A stretch of 23,621 nucleotides of DNA from assembly GCA_000697335.1 (NCBI GenBank), contig JNEM01008704.1:1-23621 (forward strand), read 5' to 3'. The DNA comes from Conidiobolus incongruus B7586 (Eukaryota > Entomophthoromycota > Entomophthoromycetes > Entomophthorales > Conidiobolaceae). Under the pieces are notes generated by a model, which did no database searches, had not been told where the DNA came from, and was given only the letters and a program-made list of their open reading frames with translations. Positions 1 through 9,236 of this stretch are shown in pieces. A program made the position numbers and the translations under genes. Positions within the stretch are counted from its first letter, which is position 1. Each line of letters opens with the position of its first letter.

Positions 1-1867
1 AGTTTATATAATATATTTATATATTATATATTATAGTATTTATTTATTTATCAATTTAAAAAAAGTTTTATTACTTATGATATAAAATAATATTATCAAT
101 TATTATTAAAAAGCCTATGATAATTTAATTTTAAGTTTTGATTATGAAAGTTATTAATATTCCATACTTATTACTAAATAAAAAATTAATATATATCATA
201 TATGCTATAATATTCCTATTCAAAAAACCTAAAATTAAATATCAATAATATTTCTAATCAAATATATTAAGTTTTGAAATTATATGGGTTTATATTAATT
301 TTAATCATCTTAACATTTGATATTTATCTAATATTATATTTATATACGCTCCTGATTACATTTATATTTAAGACGAAACAAGGTTTGTCATATTATTAAT
401 GAGTTGTATTTTTTAAATATTTTACCTGGTTTTATAATTATAAATAAATTTAATCACAATTGATATATAGTTTTATCCAATAATTATTTAAACAAATTTT
501 AATAGTTATATGATATATAGTTTTATCCAATAATTATTTAAACAAATTTTAATAGTTATATGATTTTTCAGTATATTCTATAAAATTTATCTTATTGGAA
601 TATATTCATATATTAATCAAGTAAACTTGATTTTTTTTTCATTAGAATTAAATATATTAATCAATTTTGAATCCTATAAATTATAATAATTACCTGAGCA
701 ATCATGATTAAATAAATCCAAGGATTTTGAAATTATTTAACATTTTAAAACTTTCAATATATATAATTTATAAATCAAAATTCTAAACATTGTTTTATTA
801 AGTAACTTAAATAACCTTTAAATATAAAAGCCATAATAACTAAGGTATTTATTTAAATTATTTGAATTCATTTATTATATTTATAATAATATCAATAAAA
901 TTCTATTATGAATATTAATAATATCAATTTTTTTGAAAATACTTGGGTTCATTATATTTTCTTGATACTATATGAAAGTTAATAATTATATATTATAATA
1001 TATCATTTATTGTTTAGTGAGAGGGAATAGGGATAAAATAAATGAATACAGGTAGATATAATATGAAAAGAATTCATATACTCATTGATACATTAATTTT
1101 AATCAATTGATATAAATTTCATTGTAGTATCATATTTTTATAAAAGAATTTGATTTGTTTCTTGAATTGGATAATTTTCATATTGATAAATTAATCTAAT
1201 TTCAAACCTTACAATTATTATAATTAAATGAACATTATATATTTAATATTTTAATTTATAATAAATTATAAATAACATTAAAGTATTTTTTATCGTTTAA
1301 CCCTTCAGATCGATCTTTAATTTGTCGTCAACTTTTTCAAAAACTAGAAAAAAAATATAAACATAATTCATATTAATTTTTTTAAAATGGTATTTAATAA
1401 TATAAATTATACAACGATAAATTATATAGTTAATATTTTGATAATTACGATATCTAGTAATATCAAATATGACTTTTAAATATTTATTTTCAAATTATAT
1501 TGGAAATATGATAATGTATATTAATTAATTGGAGTGAAAATTAAAATAATATGCCTGAATAGGATTTACATTCTGATTACAAACTTACTAATTACTGAGT
1601 TCCCCAATATATTTAAATTCACCTGATTCAATTATTCCATTAATTTGTGGGAACCTTAGCCAACCTCCTAATTATGATCCAATAACAAATTTCAAGCAAT
1701 TATAATCAATCAATCATCCCATTATCGATTCATGCTTCAATCCATTATAAATTTTCATCTTATTCCTCTATTCATTCATTAACAAAAAAATAAACGCTTA
1801 AAATTTTATTACTAAAATAATATTATATAAATTAATTATTAAATAAATAAAAATTAATCGAGAATAA
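1..1867. other. AT-rich spacer with no recognisable gene
   Basis: This stretch is very AT-rich, with stop codons in all frames and no long reading frame on either strand. Apart from the 50-bp tandem duplication listed separately I recognise nothing in it. The last 300 bases (about 1560-1860) are slightly less AT-rich and probably hold the promoter and leader of the CUE-domain gene, but I see no clear motif. Confidence 0.6.
461..564. repeat. Exact 50-bp tandem duplication
   Basis: Bases 461-510 are repeated without a mismatch at 511-560, and the first four bases of a third copy (TGAT) follow. Each unit begins TGATATATAG and ends AATAGTTATA. It lies in non-coding spacer. The perfect identity points to a recent duplication or to an assembly artefact. 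Confidence 0.95.
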
Positions 1868-2682
1868 ATGATTGATGCCGTTAAAATTTTAATTACCGTT
1901 GTAGGTTTATTTTTAGTATTTAGATGGGTTTTAGGTAATTAAATTGTATGCAATAATTGAGAAAATTACTAATCGGATTCAGGACCCAATGTGAATAACG
2001 GAGGTAGTGGTAATGGCAATAGGGATAATAACCGTTCTAACCGAAGACGTCAAGTTACTCCGGATATGGTATATAAAACATCTTTTTTAAAAAACAAGAA
2101 ATATACTAATTTAAGTGTTTAGGTGGAAGCTGTCAAAACCATGTTCCCTCATATTCACACCGCGGCAATTCAAGCGGATTTAGCTTTAACAGGTAGTGTA
2201 GAAGCTACCGCTGATAAAATTTTGAGATTAGGAAACCTTCCAATGGTAATTATTACTCAAATTCTATATCATCAATTTATTAACAATTTATAGCCTGCTC
2301 ATTTAGTCCCACGCGATGCCAACGGTAATACTGGAACAGGTGCCAGAAACACTCCAGAACCTAGACCCGCTCAACAAATTCCCGAACCTTCCAATAATAA
2401 TAACGGAGCTCCTATGAAGACCAATTTAGCAGAGAAGTTTAACATTAGTGAAAATATTACAATGGTGGAACCTGAACGCCAGTGGAGTGCCGAGAGTTCG
2501 GAACGTCAAGATGCTTTGTTTAAGCGCAAGCAATTTATGATTCAGCAAGCTAGACAGTAAGTTTAGTATAATTTTAATTTATTAACAATTTATTAATTAT
2601 TATCATTGTTATTATTAGACGCATGTTACAAAAACAAAATAGTCAATCTGGAACATCTGCCACATCTGCAGAATCATCCTAA
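1868..2682 (+). CDS. Cue1/Cue4-like ER membrane protein with a CUE domain
   Basis: Five exons (1868-1934, 1983-2068, 2123-2245, 2294-2556, 2619-2682) encode 200 residues. Introns of 48, 54, 48 and 62 bases all have GT..AG ends, and the first two carry a CTAAT branch site. Residues 5-22 form a hydrophobic membrane anchor at the very N-terminus, with no signal-peptide cleavage site evident. Residues 47-90 form a ubiquitin-binding CUE domain with the family MFP motif at 58-60. A proline/asparagine-rich linker follows. Residues 156-184 (around SSERQDALFKRKQFMIQQAR) resemble the E2-binding helix of Cue1 and AUP1. By family, Cue1 recruits and activates the E2 Ubc7 at the ER for ER-associated degradation. 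The order anchor, CUE, basic helix supports that role here, though a Cue4-like paralogue cannot be excluded. It converges with Snx3, leaving 425 bases between the stops. Confidence 0.88.
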
Positions 2683-3107
2683 AGCTTGAATATATTCATA
2701 TTTTAAAATAAGCACAGTTTGGAGCTATTATTAACCGATTTTTTAATTTATTTTTTTATCATATATAAATATCTAATAAAGCGTTATGGATTATTATATA
2801 TTATATTAATTTGGATACTTTATAATTAATTTATTTAATTTTTGATAATTAATTAAATTTATTTCAATATTATTTTGATATCTTTGAAATAAGACTGTTA
2901 AATTTTTTTAAAAAGATTATAATTAATAAAAGTTGAATTCTAATAAAAACAAATTTATATTTCAATAATATTAATATTTATAATTAATTAAAGGAATATT
3001 TCAATATAATAAATATAAATATTAAACAAAAAAATTTTCAAAAATTGAAAAAAAATATATATTGCTATTAAAGAAATAATATTTATAAAGAAATCAATTT
3101 AAATAAA
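2683..3107. other. Convergent spacer between the CUE gene and Snx3
   Basis: Very AT-rich, with short A and T runs and no open reading frame. It should hold the 3' ends of both converging genes. I see no hairpin or repeat worth calling. Confidence 0.6.
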
Positions 3108-3756
3108 TTAATAATAATGATCTTTGGAAAAATTAGGATCTTGAATAAAAGCGGATAATACTTTAGAACCAGTTTGGAGGAGGGGATGACCAGCGACACT
3201 AATTATTACATTAATATACCAAAAAAATTTTTATAAAATTATTCAATGAAAACTTACACTTGCAAAAATCTCTCCAAACCCAATCTTCTCTTCTCAATAA
3301 CTTCATCGGAGAAGCGGTTCGTAAACACTTTACCCGGAAGTTGAGGAATATTCACTCTAGTGGACTCCCTTTCCAAATAATCGCGAAACCATTCAAAATC
3401 GGAATAACGACGACGTACCGAACTATTCTTTAATTTAAAAGCTGGAATATTAGTCTAAAATTGAATAAAATTAATAAAAATAAAAATAAAATTAAAAGTA
3501 TAAATTACTCTACAAATAATTTCATAATCAGTATACATTTTTCTACCAAAGCCTAATTAAATTAGAGTAAATCCTCAATTCAATATATTATAACTTAATA
3601 ATTACCATGAGTTTGAGGGTTTTTAACTTCAATTTCCAAAAAATTTTCTGGAATACCATAAATTTCGTCAATAGTTTGTTCCCTAATTTGTAATCTAGAA
3701 CTTTCTGCAAAACCACGAGGTAGTGCTTTAGTACTGGTAGTATTGGTTGAAGTCAT
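3108..3756 (-). CDS. SNX3: Sorting nexin-3 (PX-domain retromer cargo adaptor)
   Basis: Four exons on the minus strand (3756-3606, 3552-3509, 3454-3258, 3198-3108) encode 160 residues. Introns are 53, 54 and 59 bases with GT..TAG ends. The length matches yeast Snx3/Grd19 (162). Almost the whole protein after residue 35 is one PX domain, with RRYSDF at 80-85, an LPGK loop at 104-107 and a basic RR(LGLERFL) element at 121-129. These are the features that bind phosphatidylinositol 3-phosphate. Family knowledge: Snx3 works with retromer on endosomes to recycle membrane proteins to the Golgi. The flexible N-terminus (1-30) is serine/threonine-rich. The gene is divergent from thymidylate kinase. The fit to the family is close throughout. 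Confidence 0.96.
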
Positions 3757-4564
3757 TTTAACAGAGGAGAAATTTAATGAGTGTTAATTGAATATAATTT
3801 ATTTTAATTATTATTATAATTAATTTTAAAAACACTTAATTAGAATTAAATATTTATTGGATTATTAAATAATTGGTAAAATGTTGATTTTTAGTTTTGG
3901 GACTAATATTTTTAGTATTTATTAAATCAAATTGGAATTTTTTTTAAATTGTAGTAATAATTAAATGATTAGGTTTCACAGTGATTTATTTTAAATTATT
4001 CAAATTTAAAATATTCATATTAAATATTGAAAATTTTTTGTAGCATACCAAAAATGATATATAAGTATAGTCTATTATTATATATAATTCCATTATTTAT
4101 TTGATACCCGAAAAATCAATCAGAGTATAATTGATTATCAATATTTAGTGCTTCAATAAACTAAACTGGTTAGTAAAATAAAACAAAAAAGCTAATCAAT
4201 CTTATTGAATATTTGCAAACTCTAAAATAGATAAATTGTGTCCAGTTTTAATCACATGAAAATTAATATTGTAAAAAACATAAGAAGTGCTTATTTCTAA
4301 TTTTTTAATATTTTAAAATAGTTTAATAATTAAAAATTAATAGTCCCATAATAATTAAAATTAAATCTCTAACTCAAATTATTTACAAACGAATTAAAAA
4401 AAAGTTGATAATTTATTCAATATATAATTTGGTAAATAAAAATTTTATTTTTAAATTGTATTATAACTTTTTATCAAGTATAAATATATATTAAATTAAT
4501 AAATAAAAATAAAATACAAAATAAAAACATTATCAATTTTGAATAAGACTAACACTGCCAAACT
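3757..4564. other. Divergent promoter region between Snx3 and thymidylate kinase
   Basis: About 800 AT-rich bases separate the two divergent start codons, so both promoters must lie here. No ORF is present. I looked for G1/S-type CGCG boxes that might serve thymidylate kinase and found none. No TATA box stands out against the AT background. Confidence 0.6.
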
Positions 4565-5332
4565 ATGACTCCCCTTACAAAATTTAGATTATTAAAGAGC
4601 ATGCGAAGAGGTTTGTTAATTGTGATTGAAGGGTGTGACAGAAGTGGTAAAACTACTCAAACTCGGCTCATAAAAAAGAAATTTGAAGATTTGGATTTAA
4701 ATAATGAAATAATGAAATTTCCTGGTAATTTAATTGCTAAGATAATATAAATTATGTGATATTAATAAAGGAATAGATCGTACAACAGAGTTGGGAAAGA
4801 TGATTAATGCTTATTTAACCAATCAATCTAATTTTAATGACCAATTGATTCATCTTTTATTCTCAGCGAATCGTTGGGAGAAGTTATCTGAGCTCGAATC
4901 CAAATTGAATAGTGGTATCAATCTAATCGTGGATCGTTACGCATACTCAGGTGCTGCATTCTCTGCCGCTAAGGGTTTGGATTTGGAATGGTGTAAGAAT
5001 CCAGATCGCGGTCTGTTGGTACCAGATCTCGTGATCTTTTTGGATGTGAATCCGAATAAGGCGTCAGAGAGACAGGGTTATGGGGAGGAGCGTTACGAAG
5101 CTACAGAATTTCAAATTAAGGTTAGAGATCAATTTTTGAAATTGAGGGAGAATGATTGGAAGGTAATCGAATAGAAAAAAAATATAATGGTATCAACATT
5201 TAATAATATTAATGTAATTAGGTTATTGATGGTACCCAATCCATCGATCAAGTTCAAACTCAAATTTCTAGTTATATCGACGATTTATTATCTCAAGATA
5301 TAAAACCACTTGAAAAAAAATTGTGGATATAA
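4565..5332 (+). CDS. CDC8: Thymidylate kinase (dTMP kinase)
   Basis: Three exons (4565-4724, 4777-5162, 5222-5332) encode 218 residues; introns are 52 and 59 bases. The enzyme phosphorylates dTMP to dTDP with ATP, an essential step in dTTP synthesis. The P-loop is GCDRSGKTT at 23-31. The FPDRTTE dTMP-site motif spans the first splice junction, the VDRY motif follows, then LFSANRWE and a LID segment with GEERYE. I chose the TAG acceptor at 4774-4776 over AAG at 4768-4770, because the latter inserts Gly-Ile into the FPDRTT motif. A second in-frame ATG at 4601 gives a 206-residue protein starting MRRGLLIVIEG, the usual start for human and yeast enzymes. The 12 extra residues of the longer form contain three basic and no acidic residues. 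Which start is used is uncertain; the function is not. Confidence 0.96.
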
Positions 5333-5389
5333 ATAAAATGTAAAATCAAGTAAATTGAAAAATATATTAAAATGAAATATTGGAATATT

Positions 5390-5398
5390 AAAAGAAAA
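5390..5398 (-). terminator. Probable Pol III terminator of the minus-strand tRNA-Lys
   Basis: On the minus strand, about 29 bases past the tRNA 3' end, there are two T4 runs split by one C. T runs of four or more end Pol III transcription; T4 alone is weak in fungi, so the double run may matter. Confidence 0.5.
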
Positions 5399-5426
5399 TA
5401 ATAATAAATAGATATTACCTTTGGAA

Positions 5427-5499
5427 CACCCAACGTGGGGGTCGAACCCACAACCTTGAGATTAAGAGTCTCACGCTCTACCGATTGAGCTAGCCGGGC
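5427..5499 (-). tRNA. tRNA-Lys (anticodon CTT)
   Basis: The 73 bases on the minus strand fold as a full cloverleaf. The acceptor stem is GCCCGGC with GTTGGGT (three G-T pairs), followed by an 8-base D loop with GG. The anticodon stem TGAGA/TCTCA closes the loop CTCTTAA with anticodon CTT (reads AAG). The T arm is GTGGG TTCGACC CCCAC and the discriminator base is G. There is no intron and no encoded CCA. A-box and B-box promoter sequences are intact. It starts 95 bases past the thymidylate kinase stop, on the opposite strand, and is identical to the gene at 8534-8606. Confidence 0.98.
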
Positions 5500-6309
5500 T
5501 TACCACTTCTTAAAATTGTTTATTTTTGGACAATTTTATCTTATTGTTTTTATTTTGTTTATCAATAATAACCTTCATTCCTTTACAATATTTTACTTCT
5601 TGATCATTTTTATATATATTTATATCATCTTTATCAACACTTAGTTTTCTCACTTCAATCCTCCAATTATTTATTCCTTTCTTTTCATATTTAAAGTTTT
5701 TCACTATACAATTTTCTTAAAAAATTATTTTTCAACATACGCAATACAATAATTCAATACAATATTTTCAAACGCTTGATTAAGTTTTCAAAGTATATAT
5801 TAATTTAACTCTATTACCCCTTATACATTCCGTCTTAACTTAAAACTAATATAATATTTGATATACTAACTTATTTTTAAAATTTGAATGATCAAGTTAT
5901 ATTCAAATTTTATTAAAGTTTTAATAATGAAGGTTAATAAAAACTAAGAATATCAATCCAAATTACATTATTATATCTATAGTTATTATAATTAATTAAA
6001 AATACTTTATACTATTCAAATAATATTCAATAGTTCATAAAATATGTCTATTTACTTGCAAATATAAATCAAGTTCAAGTAATTTTTATTTTTCATATTT
6101 AATTGAAATTTGAAAAATTTAGGGATATGATAATGCTTCATATCAGCCAATCAAATTTATAATCGATTTTCAACAACTCATTTGATTAGTAGAATCGAAG
6201 GATGTGATTGGTTAAAACAATACCTTATGTGAAGTGGGATGATTTAACAAAAATTCGTATAAAACTTGGATGAAGAATGCTGTTTTATTAATAAACAAAA
6301 TTTTGAAAG
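5500..6309. other. Spacer upstream of the Tra2-like gene
   Basis: AT-rich and without a convincing gene. A 64-codon minus-strand frame near 5510-5704 is low-complexity Lys/Asn/Ile sequence and looks accidental. The last 180 bases are less AT-rich and carry a pair of CCAAT boxes, listed separately. Confidence 0.6.
6147..6211. promoter_or_regulatory. Inverted pair of CCAAT boxes upstream of the Tra2-like gene
   Basis: CCAATCA at 6147-6153 and its exact reverse complement TGATTGG at 6205-6211 lie 100-165 bases before the start codon. CCAAT boxes bind the heterotrimeric HAP/NF-Y complex in fungi. The pairing and position are seen; that they act as a promoter is inference. Confidence 0.4.
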
Positions 6310-7310
6310 ATGAGTTATCAAAGTGACAATTTAGGACCTGATCAAAATGGAAGCGGTTATCTAGATAATTCTTATGATCACCAAAATTCTCAACTTCATC
6401 AGCAAGGTTCCGAAGATCAGTATCGCGACAGTCAAAACGCCTATGAATCTCAGAACAGATCGCGCTCACCACCAGGTAGTTACGATCAAAATGGTGATAG
6501 AAGAGCTAGAGATGGAAACAATATGTAGTCTCAATTCAAATATATATTATTTTATTTATGATTTACACTACGATTTAGGGATGAGAGCAACACTGAAGGT
6601 ACAACTCTCTACGTTTCAAAGTTAAATCTACAGACTACCGAATCAACTCTTGTTGAAATTTTCAGTAAATATGGCCGAGTAAATTTGAATTTTATTTATA
6701 ATTTTCATCATTCTAATCTGTTACTCTTTAGATTAACAAAACTACTCTCGTTGTTGACCCTCACACCAGAGATTCAAGGGGCTTTGCTTTTATTACTTAC
6801 GAAAATCCACAAGATGCTGACAGAGCTATTTCCGATTGCAACGGACTCGAAGTTGAAGGTCGCAATATCATAGTTGAAAAGTCACGTCGCTCAAGACCTA
6901 GAACGCCCACTCCTGGTCGTTATATCGGTTCCAAGCCTCGCCACTATGATCCCAGATACTCTCACAACCGCGATGTTGACCGTTATAATCCAGACTACCA
7001 CCGCATGTCTTATCGTCGTAGAGATTTCGGCTATGGACCCTATCCCAGCCGTGATTATAGAGGTAGACCTAGAGAATCTTATGATCGCTATCCTATGTAC
7101 CCACCACCACCTCCTCCTCGTGCCGATCGCTATCATGAGTATGATCACCGCATGATGGCCCCTAGAAGAGGTCCTCCTATGGATCCTCGCCAGTTCCCCA
7201 TCCCAGGTGGCGACCGCTTCCCACCCAGAGATCGCGACAGACGCGATCGTGGGGATGGTATGCCCTACAATGGTCATATGGATCGTCGTCCCCACTACAA
7301 CATGTACTAG
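6310..7310 (+). CDS. Tra2-like SR-family splicing regulator (one RRM)
   Basis: Three exons (6310-6524, 6579-6678, 6732-7310) encode 297 residues; introns are 54 and 53 bases. Residues 1-75 are polar and Gln/Asn/Ser-rich with one short RSRS stretch. An RRM spans about 80-155, with RNP2 LYVSKL at 82-87 and RNP1 RGFAFITY at 121-128. The linker right after it, PRTPTPGRYIG (161-171), closely matches the HTPTPGIYMG linker that marks Tra2 proteins. The C-terminal 125 residues are rich in Arg, Tyr, Pro, Gly and Asp, with a PPPPPP run. By family it binds purine-rich exonic enhancers in the nucleus and promotes splicing, which fits an intron-rich genome. It lacks the long RS repeats of animal Tra2; the tail is RY/RD/RG-like instead. 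The second exon junction splits the RRM. Confidence 0.85.
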
Positions 7311-8533
7311 TGGGCTAATACCAAAAATCCAGTTATAATCATTCTCCAACTGTCCAGCATGAAGATCAATTCACCTTATCAAAGCCATAAAACAAAGCAT
7401 ACTCTTTAATTACATCGCTCAGCCTCGCACCAGCCTTTGGAAATCAAGTACATATATTCACATCATATATATCAACCATTTGACTAGCGCAATGAATATA
7501 AAATTTTCAAACATTTACTTATCATTTTCAGATTTCAGCTTATTTTCAATAATTATCAGCCTACCTCACATTAACTCACTCCAACTATTTTGTCAGCATT
7601 GCAAGCTGTTTATACAGCCCATCCTTTTCCGATTTGTTAATTATTTCAAATCTTGTCAGTTCAAATAACTTAGTAAGCTTTCAACAATTTTTCCTTATTT
7701 TTTACATTGATTAAATGATCTGATTTTATCACACCATTTCATCAGTTCCATTTTATCACAAATAATATTCAACATACATTTGTAATGGTCACGAAACCTA
7801 AAAAATTACTATCTATACTCAATCACTCAATTTATTGAATTTCCTGTCATATACTATTTGATATCCAGCTATGCTACAAATCCTATTCAATCAATAACTT
7901 CACAGAATGATTGAATCATTAATATTTCCCAGGAATATAATTCCCATCAATTTGAGGTAAGTTAATATTTAATTTTTGACGATTATTTTAACATCGTCAG
8001 TCATTCAAATCTCTTTTCTATCTATTGATAACTTGTTATCAAATTAAAGATTTTGAGATTCAATTAAATAAAGCTTTTATCTATAAATTATTCCTACAAA
8101 TTTATTTTTATCATATATTTATTGGTCGTTTACAATTAAATTTTTTTAGTTATAATTTATGTAGAAATAGTAAGTTATAAATGCTTTTATTTCAAATTAT
8201 TCAAATAAAACTTTAAATTCAAATTATTTATTAATTTATTTTTATGTCACTTTTATTATTTTGTAACTAATTTTAAAATTTTGTAAATTTTAGATTAAAA
8301 ACAAATTTAATATATATAATTTTTGTGAGAATTAATATAATTATGAATATAATTTTATTAATATGAAAGACCAAAATAGATAAAATATATGTGATAAAAA
8401 ATTTGAAGCAGTTGTTGAAATGAATATGGTAGCTTGGTAATGATAAAAAGAAGGTTTGAAAGAGAATAAAAAATTGAATAAGAAAATAAAATATATCCTA
8501 AAAAAATTATATAATTTTTAAATCTTATGGTAT
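7311..8533. other. Spacer with a probable long 3' UTR of the Tra2-like gene
   Basis: The first 650 bases are less AT-rich than other spacers and contain no convincing ORF (a 62-codon frame at 7480-7668 is low-complexity), so they may be 3' UTR. From about 8050 to the tRNA the sequence returns to very AT-rich. A possible small intron at 7957-8000 is listed separately. Confidence 0.45.
7957..8000 (+). other. Possible 3' UTR intron containing a perfect 7-bp hairpin
   Basis: GTAAGT at 7957-7962 is a consensus donor and TCAG at 7997-8000 a good acceptor, 44 bases in all, slightly shorter than the confirmed introns. Inside it, TGACGAT (7977-7983) and ATCGTCA (7993-7999) form a perfect 7-bp stem with a 9-base loop that would bury the acceptor. 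It lies about 650 bases past the stop of the Tra2-like gene. Transcript evidence is needed to call it real. Confidence 0.25.
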
Positions 8534-8606
8534 GCCCGGCTAGCTCAATCGGTAGAGCGTGAGACTCTTAATCTCAAGGTTGTGGGTTCGACCCCCACGT
8601 TGGGTG
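8534..8606 (+). tRNA. tRNA-Lys (anticodon CTT), identical second copy
   Basis: All 73 bases are the same as the minus-strand gene at 5427-5499, including discriminator G, while the flanking sequences differ. Intact cloverleaf, A box and B box, no intron, no encoded CCA. The two copies form a 3-kb-spaced inverted pair around the Tra2-like gene. Confidence 0.98.
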
Positions 8607-9236
8607 AAATAATTATTTTTCTAATATTTATATATTCATTATATTTATCTCAAATTTCAATATATCTTCTATATTTTATATTTTATTTTTCAATATTAAA
8701 TATTATAACTATACCAATTATACAAAGATTTTTCTGAAATATTTTTGTTAATGATATCATTTTATGTTATTTAACATAAATTTAACTTTTATATTTAATG
8801 TTTTAAAGTTATCAAATATTTTGGGTAATTTTATTAATTTTTATCAATAAGCTATATATATTTGTTTCTTTATATTCATTAAATTATCGCTTTTTATTGA
8901 ATTCTAAATCTATATAAACATTCAAATTTTTAATACCATCTTGAATATATAATCCAAATATCCATGTCTTTGATATAATTAAATATTAAATGTAACTTAG
9001 AACATAAATATGTTATATGAATCAATCAGATAGTTAATTTATCCCATAATCAATAAAAAAATGTCCTGATTATTGTTATTGAAATAAAGTACTTGAAATA
9101 AGCAACTCAAGGCTAAACTATTAATTGAATATACTTACATTAATAACTACCAACTCTTCAAATTCAGCATTCTTAATCTCTAAAATATTATTAATATTGG
9201 AATACTGGTGATAATATTTTTAAATTTTTATTAGAA
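8607..9236. other. Spacer upstream of the deacetylase gene
   Basis: AT-rich, with no ORF. The last 100 bases should hold the leader and promoter of the deacetylase gene, but no motif stands out. Confidence 0.6.
8616..8620 (+). terminator. Pol III terminator (T5)
   Basis: A run of five T begins 10 bases after the tRNA 3' end, the usual place and form of a Pol III stop signal in fungi. Confidence 0.8.

Noticed and set aside
5510-5704. 64-codon minus-strand ORF
   Set aside because: Lys/Asn/Ile-rich low complexity, no recognised domain, and no sign of further exons.
6891-7349. 152-codon minus-strand ORF
   Set aside because: It is antisense to the Arg/Tyr/Pro-rich tail exon of the Tra2-like gene; its length follows from that exon's codon bias.
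7480-7668. 62-codon plus-strand ORF
   Set aside because: Low-complexity Phe/Ser/Ile sequence typical of translated AT-rich DNA, lying in the likely 3' UTR.
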